Origin: UBA2160 sp964588665
GTDB taxonomy: Bacteria; Chloroflexota; Dehalococcoidia; Lucifugimonadales; UBA1123
Assembly (NCBI GenBank): GCA_964588665.1
Contig: CAZPQQ010000020.1
Coordinates: 1 to 46,608 of the forward strand
Reading direction: 5' to 3'
DNA length: 46,608 nucleotides
The position numbers were made by a program, and so were the translations under genes. How positions within the stretch are numbered: position 1 is the first letter of the stretch; each line of letters starts with the position of its first letter. The notes under the pieces are model-generated. The model was given only the letters and a program-made list of their open reading frames with translations. It was not told the origin of the DNA and made no database searches. Below, piece by piece: positions 15,651 to 24,601 of the stretch.

Positions 15651-16915
15651 GGCCCGTCTCCCAGCAACAGGTCGAGGCAGGCGCCTTCCGCGGCGCTCAA
15701 AAGCGCCGACAACTCTTGGTCGGTTGGCACGGCGTCCCGCAAGTATCGCGACGCCCGTGCGTTCGTAAACAGCGGATCGAGCGCCGTGCGCAGATCGTCG
15801 AGATTGGCCGGGTCGTTGCGATAATCGTCCACGAGTCGCAATAAATCGCCGATGAAGTCCTCGGCCTGTTTGCGTTCGTTTCGGTCCACGGCCGGGAATG
15901 TCGAATCGGTTACACGTTCGCAATAGGCAAACGGGCGTCTGCTCGACCAGGACTGGTTAAGGTCCGACTGCAGTCCGTCGATGAATCCGGGGCGAACTAA
16001 ATCGCCGTGCACGGGTCCTCTGCCGGACAAGGTCAGCTTCGCGACGAGGTCTCGCCCGTCGGCCGCTTCCCGTGCGGCACCTATCTCCTGGTCCAGTCGA
16101 TCCAGGAGGTCTTGCGTGTCGTCGATGTCGTCTATGCGAAGCTCCAACCCCTGCCAGCGCACGAGATCGGTGGGGTGGAATTCGAGCCCGACGTCGCCAG
16201 CGTCGGAAATTTCGACTAGGTACACACCTCTCGGTCCGTCTTCGTTGGGATGCCTGCCCTGGGGATTGCCGGGGTACACGACCGCCGGACCGTTCCCGCG
16301 CAGCACCTGCCGCGTGTGGACGTGGCCCAGCGCCCAGTAGTCGAAACCGGTCGCTTCGAGGTCGCCCAGCGTGCATGGCGCATATGCCTCGTGACCGGTG
16401 TCCGTCCCGACATTGGCGTGGACCAGGCCGATGGCGAATCGCTCGGCGCCTTTGGAGCCGAATCGAGGGATGAGGTTTTCTTTGACCACGCTGGTCGGGT
16501 AGCTCATGCCGTAAACCGCTACTCGATCCGGATTGTCGGGGAACACGGGTGCACGTTCGACCTCCGGACCGAAGCTCAGAGCGCTCGGAGGAAATGTGAG
16601 ATTGGCGTCCCATCCGTCCAGCGGGTCGTGATTGCCGTGGCAGATGAATGAGCGCACCCCGGCGTCGTCCAGGCGTTGGAGGCCTGCGACAAACTTGAGT
16701 TGGGCCTGGAGGCTGCGATCTTTGCCGTCGAATATGTCGCCTGCGACCAACAGGGCGTCAACCTGCTCCTCGATGCAAAGGTCGATGATCCTTTCGTAGG
16801 CGTCGAACGTCGCGCTCCGCAGCCTGGCCGCGACGGTCGAGTCGGAGGCGGCAATCCCTTGGAACGGACTGTCGAGGTGGAGGTCGGCGGCGTGAACGAA
16901 TCGGACAAGCGACAT
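15647..16915 (-). CDS. SbcD/Mre11-like (YhaO-type) DNA exonuclease
   Basis: A calcineurin-like metallophosphoesterase of 422 residues with the full set of nuclease motifs: HAADLHLDSPF (D-x-H), LLVAGDIFDGKD (GD), ICHGNHDPLDG (GNHD), GLVHANVGTD, and GHVHTRQVL (GHxH). The middle carries a capping region and the C-terminal third is a dimer/partner segment. The family removes nucleotides from DNA double-strand ends with an SMC-like ATPase, here the downstream YhaN-like gene. ATG 16915 (MSLVRFVHAADL) begins right at the fold; the TTG start 19 codons upstream adds a non-conserved stretch. It is the first gene of the pair and ends in the four-base overlap. Confidence 0.92.
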   Translation of the reverse strand: MSLVRFVHAADLHLDSPFQGIAASDSTVAARLRSATFDAYERIIDLCIEEQVDALLVAGDIFDGKDRSLQAQLKFVAGLQRLDDAGVRSFICHGNHDPLDGWDANLTFPPSALSFGPEVERAPVFPDNPDRVAVYGMSYPTSVVKENLIPRFGSKGAERFAIGLVHANVGTDTGHEAYAPCTLGDLEATGFDYWALGHVHTRQVLRGNGPAVVYPGNPQGRHPNEDGPRGVYLVEISDAGDVGLEFHPTDLVRWQGLELRIDDIDDTQDLLDRLDQEIGAAREAADGRDLVAKLTLSGRGPVHGDLVRPGFIDGLQSDLNQSWSSRRPFAYCERVTDSTFPAVDRNERKQAEDFIGDLLRLVDDYRNDPANLDDLRTALDPLFTNARASRYLRDAVPTDQELSALLSAAEGACLDLLLGDGP

Positions 16916-17075
16916 GGCGGCTCTTCGGTGCAGATTACGAGGATTATCGCACCACGGGCGCTGTTCCGCCAAGCGTACAGGACGCGGATGTCGAGGTTTC
17001 TGAAGTACACAGAGAGTCGAGGAGCGGATTCGGCATGTCGAAGGAATCGAATCGATGCATGGAATGCACTCGCAC

Positions 17076-17114
17076 GAAAAACGCCCGACGGGGATTGTGA
17101 ACCCCGCCGGGCGT
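17076..17114 (-). terminator. Rho-independent terminator of prkA
   Basis: A 13-base stem with one mismatch (ACGCCCG.CGGGG against CCCCG.CGGGCGT, 17081-17114) is followed on the minus strand by TTTTT (from 17081 down to 17077). It lies about 40 bases past the prkA stop. Confidence 0.85.
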
Positions 17115-17154
17115 CTGCCCAGCTAATGAATTGATCGTGTTTCAGGTCACCCGG

Positions 17155-19191
17155 TCAGTCGTCCGCGGCCTCTTCGCTCTCTGGCGATTCCTCGGTTTCC
17201 AGAACGCCCGGCGGCGAGCTCGACTCGTGACCCCACAGCCAGTCGATGCGCTCTTTCTTCTGAGTCCTGATGGCTGCTCTGCCCTTGAGGACGTGAATCA
17301 CGTACTCGACGGTGTCCTCGGCGCAATCGTCGCAGTAGCCATAGGCGTTTACAAGGCGATTGTGGATCGCCCCTCGCCTGCGCGCCCACTCAACCTGCAT
17401 CTTCGCCGATCTTGGCTTCGAGAGGGTGGTATGGAGCGTTCGACGATCTGGGAAGAGACGAGCGTCGATGGCAGCCTTCATCCGAGGTTCCGACGTGTAA
17501 TCGAACGACGCGCTCCTGCGCTTGCGGTCCGTGAAGAACAGGTGGATGTCCCATCTGAACTGCCGGCGTTCTCGGTCGGAGATGCCGATGTGCTTCTCCA
17601 TCTCGCGCATGCTGCGTTCGTCAGCCTCACGCCTTGCGCCGGTTCCCGGATCGCGTTCGACGTCGGAGCTGAATTCGATGATTAGATTATTCAGATAGTC
17701 GTCCAGAAGTTCGGCGGCAGTCTCCTCGAATCGTTCCATGTACGCTTGTTGAACGTCTTTGGTGGCCCGTTCGTTGTACTCTTCCACCGTGTCCCTGATG
17801 AGTCTTATGTATTGGGCTGTGCGCGTCTCGCTCGCATCGACGTACTCGCTGAGACCGTCCCATAGGCTTTCTAGCGCCAGCAGCGGGGCTACGCATGAAA
17901 CCTCGGGCTTGCTGGCGACGTGGCTCAAGCGATTCATCACGTATCGCGGCGATACGCCTTCCATGGCTTCGTCGGGGAAGTGGATGCGTTCCTTTTTGAC
18001 GTCGGCGGCGTCAAAGTTGCGGACCAGCACGCCATCGTAGGCGCGCATTTTGTCGAGGAGGCTGACGGCCGCTTTGTTTGGCGACTTCAGCCGGGACAAA
18101 ACGGCGAATACGCTGGCGGTCGGCAGTGTGAGAGGCGGGATGTGGACGTTTTCCAACCCGCTGCTCTTGATCATGGCCTCATATATCTTGACTTCGTCGC
18201 TTACCCGGGTGTTGTATGGGATCTGGACGGCGATGATCCGATCACGTAACGCCTCAGAGGTCGGTTTCGCCAAGAATTCGTTGAAGTCGGCGACGTTCGA
18301 GTGGGCCATGATGACTTCATCCGCGTACACGGAGCCGAACCGCTCCATCTTGATGAGCTGTTCTTGAGACAGGCCCAGCAACGCGGTCAGGAGGTGTTCG
18401 TCGGCCTTGAACATCTCGACGAACTCGACGAGCCCGCGGTTGGCCACGTTGAATTCCCCGTCCAGCCTGAAAGCCTTGCCCGCGACCTCCAATCGATCGC
18501 CTTCGAGTTTGTCGTCGTTGATGCTGCCTACCAGCAACTCCGTGCGGGGACTGGGGTTGGTGGCGACATATTGGCCTATTCCGACGGCTTCCTGCGCCGA
18601 GAAGACCACCCGGACGACAGGCACCTTCGCCGGGGCGCCCTTGTATTTGCCGCGGAACATGTACCGGCATCTCGGGCAGAGCTGCCCTTCGATGTGGATG
18701 CCGTACTCACGCATCAGTCTGGGTCTCAGGCTGTCCGGCACCAGGTGGAGCGGCTCCTCCTGCATCGGACATCCCTTGATCGCATACGCGGCGCCCGCGT
18801 CGGAGCGCGTGTGTCGCTCCAACGCCTCTTTTATGAGATCTGCGATGGAGGACTTGCCGCTGGCAGGCGGACCCAGCAGAAGAAGGATCCGTTTTCGTAT
18901 TTCAAGCCGTCTTGCTGCCGAACTGAAGTATTGGACGATTCTGTCCAGCGAGTCGTCCAGGCCGAAAATCTTACTCTGGAAGACGCCGTAGACCGGTTCT
19001 CCGGCCGGTGTTTCGGTCGCGCCTCCGTCCATGATCGCGTCGTACACGAGGCGATGGGACAGCCGAGAGACCGACGGATCGACGATCACCTTGGTCAGGT
19101 ATTCGGAAAACGACCCTTCCCAGGTGTGCCTTCCGGCTTCCTGTTCGGCTACTAGCAGCAGGTTGTCTACCGCGGAATTGGGCGTCGACAT
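17155..19191 (-). CDS. prkA: PrkA-type serine protein kinase
   Basis: The 678-residue protein matches PrkA/YeaG in length and layout. An N-terminal AAA-like region has Walker A GPPASGKSS (residues 107-115), preceded by GVFQSKIFGLDDSLDRIV. A CPRCRYMF motif sits in the middle of the kinase region, and the long C-terminal helical part contains SVYADEVIMAHSNVADFNEF. PrkA homologues are Ser/Thr kinases, or AAA proteins that affect sporulation, nitrogen starvation or general stress. The usual partners SpoVR/YeaH (a von Willebrand-type protein) are not next to it here. It has its own downstream terminator, so it is probably monocistronic. The acidic Ser/Glu-rich tail is unremarkable. Confidence 0.93.
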   Translation of the reverse strand: MSTPNSAVDNLLLVAEQEAGRHTWEGSFSEYLTKVIVDPSVSRLSHRLVYDAIMDGGATETPAGEPVYGVFQSKIFGLDDSLDRIVQYFSSAARRLEIRKRILLLLGPPASGKSSIADLIKEALERHTRSDAGAAYAIKGCPMQEEPLHLVPDSLRPRLMREYGIHIEGQLCPRCRYMFRGKYKGAPAKVPVVRVVFSAQEAVGIGQYVATNPSPRTELLVGSINDDKLEGDRLEVAGKAFRLDGEFNVANRGLVEFVEMFKADEHLLTALLGLSQEQLIKMERFGSVYADEVIMAHSNVADFNEFLAKPTSEALRDRIIAVQIPYNTRVSDEVKIYEAMIKSSGLENVHIPPLTLPTASVFAVLSRLKSPNKAAVSLLDKMRAYDGVLVRNFDAADVKKERIHFPDEAMEGVSPRYVMNRLSHVASKPEVSCVAPLLALESLWDGLSEYVDASETRTAQYIRLIRDTVEEYNERATKDVQQAYMERFEETAAELLDDYLNNLIIEFSSDVERDPGTGARREADERSMREMEKHIGISDRERRQFRWDIHLFFTDRKRRSASFDYTSEPRMKAAIDARLFPDRRTLHTTLSKPRSAKMQVEWARRRGAIHNRLVNAYGYCDDCAEDTVEYVIHVLKGRAAIRTQKKERIDWLWGHESSSPPGVLETEESPESEEAADD

Positions 19192-19256
19192 AGTTTTCCT
19201 CGCAGCGTATCAGGAGGGTGATTTGGGGTCGTCTGGCAACCCAGCGTCACTTTCGC

Positions 19257-19829
19257 CTAATACGCGACAACAGTGCTAATTATGGCCAATCCGATGACCA
19301 TCACACCAACCGACCCTGCCAGCATGAACCATCCGGCAACCGACTTCAGCGCGTAAACGGGCTTGGCCATGTACGCGAACAGCACCACCGCGAGAACAGT
19401 CAGGATCGCAGTAGCGCCTGTCATTGTGGCGGTCACCCCGTCCGCGTCGACGCCGGCGATATCGCTGTGCTCCGACAGTTGGGTGGCGAAGAAGAAGATT
19501 CCCATGGCGCTGGCGACGGCCAAAGGCGCCGCGTAAAGCCCGATCGATCGCTCTTCAAGGTCCCACCAACCTTGGGCCGCCACGATAACGGCGTACACCG
19601 CCCACATGACGATGAGCATCTTCATCATCGTCATCTCACCCACCAACTGGACCCCGTTCGACCCCATGTAGCCGACCACTTGAGGTTGCATGGTCAACGT
19701 GATGAGTATGCCCGCGGCCAACGCGGCCATCACTATCCCCACGGGTCGGGCGTCCGAATACAGTCCCAGGAGATACCAGGAATGAGAAAAGATCGCGGCG
19801 CCTATGAGAATTAGAGCAAAGCCTTCCAT
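19257..19829 (-). CDS. Six-helix integral membrane protein
   Basis: A 190-residue, very hydrophobic protein with about six membrane segments, opening with MEGFALILIGAAIFSHSWYL and ending in AGSVGVMVIGLAIISTVVAY. The size and the opening helix recall AmiS/UreI-type amide or urea channels, but I cannot see decisive conserved residues and give this only as a possibility. The open frame begins 28 codons earlier; ATG 19829 is chosen because a GGGAGG ribosome site lies just ahead and the upstream residues are polar and irregular. It is upstream of prkA on the same strand with 65 bases between them. Confidence 0.7.
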   Translation of the reverse strand: MEGFALILIGAAIFSHSWYLLGLYSDARPVGIVMAALAAGILITLTMQPQVVGYMGSNGVQLVGEMTMMKMLIVMWAVYAVIVAAQGWWDLEERSIGLYAAPLAVASAMGIFFFATQLSEHSDIAGVDADGVTATMTGATAILTVLAVVLFAYMAKPVYALKSVAGWFMLAGSVGVMVIGLAIISTVVAY

Positions 19830-20023
19830 CGTATCCTCCCAAATTACGTCCACTACAGCTTCCACGCCTCCAGATCCGGGGACGCATCGGCAGGCTTCTC
19901 GATCATATGCCATACCGCCAGCGCCGGCTGCCAGTTTCGAATGTTGTCGAAACTAATCGTGCAGCCGGTTCGTCATCGTGCGGCCGAGCGGCTTTTAACC
20001 AGAGCCTAAATCATCATATTGCT

Positions 20024-20094
20024 ACCAAACGACAGTTTCCAGTATCGTTTGGTTCTTCATATTGGCAAATAATCGTTCCTTATTCGCCAATATG
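20024..20094 (+). promoter_or_regulatory. Two consecutive inverted repeats upstream of the aldehyde oxidoreductase
   Basis: First repeat: ACCAAACGA (20024-20032) against TCGTTTGGT (20045-20053), perfect, loop of 12. Second repeat: a 15-base arm starting CATATTGGC (20058-20072) against one ending GCCAATATG (20080-20094), 14 of 15 pairs, loop of 7. Neither is followed by a T run, so they look like operator sites or leader hairpins rather than terminators. They end 158 bases before the ATG at 20253. Nothing else is evident in the 423-base gap 19830-20252. Confidence 0.7.
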
Positions 20095-20252
20095 GCCGAG
20101 CCGTCATGCTCGTCGCGTGGCGTCCGCGGTTGAATCCGACAGGTCTTCATGCTAGCCTACGCCCACGATTCGGGCACGGAATCTGTAGCTGGATTCGACC
20201 CGGCATCGACCCAAGACAAGACGGCCTCGAATGACTCTCTAGGAGATGCACG

Positions 20253-22169
20253 ATGACGATCCGCGGCGGATATCAACCTTTCATCCTACGCATTGACCTA
20301 AACGAGGAGACGATCGATCGCGAGCCGCTTCCGGACGAGGCAATATTACGCAAGTACGTCGGCGGTACGGGCCTTGGCCTGTACTACCTGTTAAAAGACG
20401 GACCGGCTCACGTCAACGCCACCGATCCGGACGCTCCTTTGATGTTTATGCTGGGTCCGTTGACCGGGACACCTGCCGTCAATTCGTCCGACTGGACGAC
20501 GATCTGCTACAACCTGACCATCCCGTATTCCGCCGGAATCGGACACGCCCACGGCCAGTGGGGCGCGTACCTGAAGCACGCGGGTTTCGAGGGCATCATC
20601 TTCACCGGGCAGAGCACGAAGCCCTCCTACCTTTGGATTGACGACGACAAGGTCGAGCTTCGAGACGCCAGCCATCTATGGGGCTTGGACACACGAGAGA
20701 CAGAGCGCCGCCTCAAACTGGAGCTCGGCGACCCCGCGAACATCAGCGTGGCCTGCATCGGACCCGCGGGCGAGGCCCAGCTCCCTGGCTCGATGGTGAA
20801 AGCGGACCGGAACCACGGGGCAGGGAAGGGCAGTCCAGGCGCGATCATGGGGGGCAAGATGCTCAAAGCCATCGCGGTCAGAGGCACTGGCACGGTGCAA
20901 TTGGCCGAAGCCCAGGCCATGACAGAGACGGCCGAGGTCTGGGAAGAGAACCTGCTGGCGTCGTTGCCCTGGCTGCAGGACGGAGGCATCACCCGGAACT
21001 ACTACGACCCCTGGGGCAAGGCTTTGAGGGTCGCGGCCAAGAACATGACCGACCCCGAGTGGGGCACGGAGTTCGCGCGCAAATACGTAGAGGCTTGCAG
21101 CCGCTGGAAGGTCACGCCGCAGCCGTCTTACAACTGCAAGATATCGTGCGCTTACGACATTGAGGTCACCGACGGCCCGTATGCCGGGTTCGTCGGCAGC
21201 CCTTGCGGAGGCGCCGAGAACATGGAGGGCGCGGCGGCCATCATCGGCGTCGACGACCCCGCCGCGATCGTGATCATGACCGACTTCTACGACGGCATGG
21301 GCTTGGAGTCCGGTCAATTCGGCAGCATTCTCGGCGCGGTTTACCAGGCATTCAACGACGGCGTGCTCAACCTCGAGGACACCGACGGCTTGGACCTGTC
21401 ATGGGGCAACTGGGAAAACGCCATGGAGCTCGTGAACAAAACCATCAAAGGGGAGGGCGTCGGCGCGAGGCTCTCCGGCGGAATCAAAGCGCTGCCCCAG
21501 GCCCTCGGCGCCGAAAAAGGGGTGGTCGACGAGCTGCGGAGCAAGGTTCTGGACGTCAAGGGCGAGGGCGTGGTCATGCACGATCATCGTCAGTTCTGGA
21601 GCGTGTTCTTCGGCGAGTTAATCTCCGGCTCGGGGCCCAGCATCCAGGGCACCGGCGCTGACGCAAATGCCCGTCCGGAGCTCGGATATCCGGAGACGAT
21701 GCCCGGTGTTGCACACAATATGGAAGAGGCGATTGCCAAGGTCAAACCGGTTTGCGACACTCAGTTCGCCAAGCTTTTCGCCGACACCCTGGGCATCTGC
21801 ATGTTCGCCGTCCGCGGCGTCGAAGGGTCCGTCGACCTTACGGCCAAGAGCCTTGCGCAGGCCGTCGGCTGGGATGACTTCACGTTCGCCGAAGGCATGA
21901 CCGTTGGTGAAAGGGTGACCAACCTGATGAGGCTTGTGTACGCGCGACGCGGCTTCACGAAGGCCGACGAGTTCGACGTGTCCGCGAAACACCTGGAGCC
22001 ACCCCCGGCCGGACCGTCGAAGGGGTTGAGCATCGAGCCGTACCTGCCCGCAATGGTGGACGAGTACTACCGAAACATGGAGTGGAACGTGGACACTGGA
22101 TTTCCTACTGCGGCGACCCTTCACCGTCTCGGCATGGACGAGTTCCTCGAAGAGCCTGCCCTGCGGTAG
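20253..22169 (+). CDS. aor: Aldehyde ferredoxin oxidoreductase (tungsten/molybdenum pterin)
   Basis: The 638-residue protein is the usual AOR length. The N-terminal domain starts with a strand for pterin binding (RIDLNEETIDREPLPDE), then YVGGTGLGLYYLL, and a second pterin site is RNHGAGKGSPGAIMGGK (residues 187-203). AORs oxidise aldehydes to acids with ferredoxin, using a tungsten bis-pterin and one [4Fe-4S] cluster. The cluster region reads S292-Y-N-C295-K-I-S-C299, where the canonical first cysteine is Ser; the distal cysteine C516 is kept (DTLGICMF). AGGAG precedes the ATG by about six bases. It stands alone, behind two inverted repeats; no separate ferredoxin or partner subunit is adjacent. 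Confidence 0.92.
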   Translation: MTIRGGYQPFILRIDLNEETIDREPLPDEAILRKYVGGTGLGLYYLLKDGPAHVNATDPDAPLMFMLGPLTGTPAVNSSDWTTICYNLTIPYSAGIGHAHGQWGAYLKHAGFEGIIFTGQSTKPSYLWIDDDKVELRDASHLWGLDTRETERRLKLELGDPANISVACIGPAGEAQLPGSMVKADRNHGAGKGSPGAIMGGKMLKAIAVRGTGTVQLAEAQAMTETAEVWEENLLASLPWLQDGGITRNYYDPWGKALRVAAKNMTDPEWGTEFARKYVEACSRWKVTPQPSYNCKISCAYDIEVTDGPYAGFVGSPCGGAENMEGAAAIIGVDDPAAIVIMTDFYDGMGLESGQFGSILGAVYQAFNDGVLNLEDTDGLDLSWGNWENAMELVNKTIKGEGVGARLSGGIKALPQALGAEKGVVDELRSKVLDVKGEGVVMHDHRQFWSVFFGELISGSGPSIQGTGADANARPELGYPETMPGVAHNMEEAIAKVKPVCDTQFAKLFADTLGICMFAVRGVEGSVDLTAKSLAQAVGWDDFTFAEGMTVGERVTNLMRLVYARRGFTKADEFDVSAKHLEPPPAGPSKGLSIEPYLPAMVDEYYRNMEWNVDTGFPTAATLHRLGMDEFLEEPALR

Positions 22170-22229
22170 ACGGCGCGCTGCGCAGGGCATTGCGGTGATG
22201 AACAATCAACGTGGACGCGACTTTGTCTC

Positions 22230-22321
22230 GCCATTCTGAGCCCGAAGGCGAAGAATCTCGTCGATTGACACAGGCAGAGTGGCCTGCAGTGCTCCAGATA
22301 CTTCGCTCCGCTCAGCATGGC
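22230..22321. repeat. Small element with imperfect terminal inverted repeats
   Basis: The left arm (22230-22258, starting GCCATTCTGAGC) pairs with the right arm (22296-22321, ending GCTCAGCATGGC) over most of its length, around a 37-base centre. The 92-base size and long imperfect arms resemble non-autonomous miniature elements dispersed in many bacterial genomes. It lies between the aldehyde oxidoreductase stop and the exported beta-helix gene. Whether it is repeated elsewhere in this genome cannot be seen from one copy. Confidence 0.75.
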
Positions 22322-22393
22322 GTTCGCCTACGAACCATATTTGGTTGACGACCATCAAGCCCTAGCCGGCGTCCGCTATCCTGCGCGGCGAGT

Positions 22394-23608
22394 TCAGGCT
22401 TGGGTGAGGTTTCGACGCCTGATCGTTCGCCACGCGAAGACCGACGTCAGCGCCAGTGCCATCGCTATCAAACCCCACTGGGAAAGACCCGGAACGGCCG
22501 CCGCTCCGCCGCCTACGGTACCCTCGAATGCCCCGATGTCGCTGGCCGAACCCACCGGGCGTGTCGTGCCGATTTGGTCCGTGACTGGCGCTGCGCCGTC
22601 ATCGCCCGCATCCACCGCTGGGCTGCCGGATTGGGGCGCATGAGTGAACGTCGTCCCGCCGTTGTCCTGCAGCGCGCCCAGCATGGCGTTCGCCGTGGCC
22701 ACGTCGCCAGTTCCGCCAGTCGGGCAACCTGTGCCGATTCCGACCAGGTTGTGACCGCCGGATGTGATCCCGCTGAAGCAATCCTCGCGCAGGGAACCGC
22801 CGGTGTTGCCAAACACGATGGTATTTGTGATCGTCACCGAACCGAAGATGTTGAATATTCCGCCTCCGCTGCCAGCGGAGTTGCTCGTGAAAGTGCTGTT
22901 GGTGACCACAGACGTGCCGCTGATGTTGTCTAGCCCGCCACCGCTGTTGCTTGCAGAGTTGCCGCTAAAGGTGCTGTTCGTAATCGTCGCGGAGCCGCGA
23001 TTCTGGATGGCGCCGCCCTCGGATGCCGAGTTGCCGCTGAATGTGCTTCGGACGACGACGAGAGTCGACCCTGTAGTGTTGTTGATGCCGCCCCCATGTC
23101 GCGACGAGATAGAGCTGTTGTCGCTGATCGTACTGTCCGTCACAGTGAGAACGCCGGAGTTGCGGATTCCCGCCCCGTGGTCGGCGATGTTGCCGTGGCG
23201 AAACGTTAGGCCCGTCAACGAGACCGTGCCCGCGTTTATGATGAGGACTCGCGCCGTCGCGGTCCCGGATGAAGACGCCGCCTCGATAATCGTGGTGTCG
23301 GCGCCCCCGCCGACAATGGCGATGTCCGACGTGATAGTGAGTTGAACGCCCAACGTAAGCGTGTAAACGCCCGGAGGGACGGTGATGGTGTCGGCGCCGG
23401 ACCCCGCAGCGCAGGAGTCCACACTCGCGTTCGTATCCGCCGCCAACAAAGCCTCACGCAACGAGCAAGAGCCGTTGATGGTGTTTTCATCGACGACTGT
23501 GTCGACGACGATCGTGGCAGCTTCCGCCGTGTGCGTGGCCCCAAAGACAAGCAACATTGCCACTACCGAGAGCAGTGTGCCCAGCGTGACATTTCGAACG
23601 ATGGTCAT
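22394..23608 (-). CDS. Exported CSLREA-type beta-helix protein with IPTL-CTERM-like tail
   Basis: A 404-residue secreted protein. A signal peptide ends near GATHTAEAATIV. A CSLREALLAA block (CSLREA domain) follows, then right-handed beta-helix repeats rich in NSTFSGNSAS-type turns (five or more rungs). The C-terminus is VPGLSQWGLIAMALALTSVF followed by an Arg-rich end (RTIRRR), matching the IPTL-CTERM sorting signal except Gly for the usual Thr. In that system an exosortase-like protease removes the tail and fixes the protein to the surface. ATG 23608 has GGAGG about ten bases ahead. No exosortase lies in the window. Function is probably adhesion or surface structure. Confidence 0.85.
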   Translation of the reverse strand: MTIVRNVTLGTLLSVVAMLLVFGATHTAEAATIVVDTVVDENTINGSCSLREALLAADTNASVDSCAAGSGADTITVPPGVYTLTLGVQLTITSDIAIVGGGADTTIIEAASSSGTATARVLIINAGTVSLTGLTFRHGNIADHGAGIRNSGVLTVTDSTISDNSSISSRHGGGINNTTGSTLVVVRSTFSGNSASEGGAIQNRGSATITNSTFSGNSASNSGGGLDNISGTSVVTNSTFTSNSAGSGGGIFNIFGSVTITNTIVFGNTGGSLREDCFSGITSGGHNLVGIGTGCPTGGTGDVATANAMLGALQDNGGTTFTHAPQSGSPAVDAGDDGAAPVTDQIGTTRPVGSASDIGAFEGTVGGGAAAVPGLSQWGLIAMALALTSVFAWRTIRRRNLTQA

Positions 23609-23611
23609 CAA

Positions 23612-24078
23612 ATTATGTCCTCCAGGGTGGTCGGGGGCCAGCCGTTACGACGGCCAGCGCATCAATTGAATCCGCAGTGGAGCCGCTCGTATTTCGATAC
23701 TCCCATTCGTGTCAAGGCCACCAGGCACAGCTACTAGGTGCGTCTGCTGGAAGGCAGCATCGACGCCGAACCTGGTACCATGTGCCAGCGATATGCCGTC
23801 TACGTGGCGGGAACAGGCCAAACGGGTGTCGCAATCCGCCGATTTGAGACAGAAAATCGCCGACATGGGTGGCAGCACCTACCCGTCTCCGATGGTGACA
23901 CGGTATCGGTACTCACACCCACTCAATAGTATTTGAATACTTTCGATTGATACGCTCGGCAAATGGAAGAGCGTGCCAATCAGGAGCTTCAGATAAGACC
24001 GGCCAGGGACGCTGTCCACGATCCCCAACTCGGTCCTGGAGCGACTACGAAGATTGCTGGACGCAAGGTGGACCTCAA
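23612..24078. other. Intergenic gap: possible 63-codon ORF and a short palindrome
   Basis: A plus-strand frame at 23738-23929 (GTG start, reading RLLEGSIDAEPGTMCQRY onward) has moderately gene-like codon use, but no ribosome site or family, so I do not call it a gene. A 14-base palindrome (AGTATT, TG, AATACT; 23928-23941) lies about 140 bases ahead of the secreted protein at 24079 and could be an operator. The minus-strand frame at 23645-23878 looks like chance. Confidence 0.4.
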
Positions 24079-24567
24079 ATGAAACGACTTCTCGCAATCG
24101 GCCTGCTGGTCCTTGGCATGGTGGCTGCTTCGTCAGTGGGGATGTTCTCGACCGGAGACAGCCTAATAGACCCCACTCCTGCGTTTGCGGACGCTGCCGA
24201 GTGCGGCGGCGACACCCACCTCGTCGTCAAGCTCAAGCCGGGCAAGAACATAGCGAATATCAATACCAAGTACAATACGGTAACGGTCCGTAGCTTCCCA
24301 GGCACGGACATCTATGTCCTCGAACCCGTGGACGCCGGCGCCAACATGGCGCGGCTCGAACGCAAGATCGGTCGCAACAAACGCGGAGGGAGCCTGCTCA
24401 AGGTCGCACAAGCTATCGTCTCACTCCGCCAGAACGGCGATTCTATCAGCGAATCCAGCGTAGACGCCCTCGGCGATTTCAGCATTCCGGATGTTGCGCC
24501 CGGCCACTACGATCTGACAGTCATATTGGAAAACATGGAAGTGGTCGTCAAAGGCATCGAAGTCTAG
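24079..24567 (+). CDS. Small secreted two-module protein
   Basis: A 162-residue protein with a clear signal peptide (MKRLLAIGLLVLGMVAASS). The first module, THLVVKLKPGKNIANINTKY, resembles the inhibitory N-terminal prodomain of subtilisin-like proteases. The second (IVSLRQNGDSISESSVDALG then FSIPDVAPGHYDLTVILE) is like a carboxypeptidase-regulatory or SdrB-type beta-sandwich. No protease domain is attached, so it may be a stand-alone inhibitor or surface module; this is inference. The longer frame upstream has no ribosome site; ATG 24079 has AAGGTGG eight bases ahead. A strong terminator follows 35 bases after the stop. Confidence 0.75.
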   Translation: MKRLLAIGLLVLGMVAASSVGMFSTGDSLIDPTPAFADAAECGGDTHLVVKLKPGKNIANINTKYNTVTVRSFPGTDIYVLEPVDAGANMARLERKIGRNKRGGSLLKVAQAIVSLRQNGDSISESSVDALGDFSIPDVAPGHYDLTVILENMEVVVKGIEV

Positions 24568-24601
24568 GTTCAACGCGCGGCACTACCCCGCCGCAGACGA
24601 A

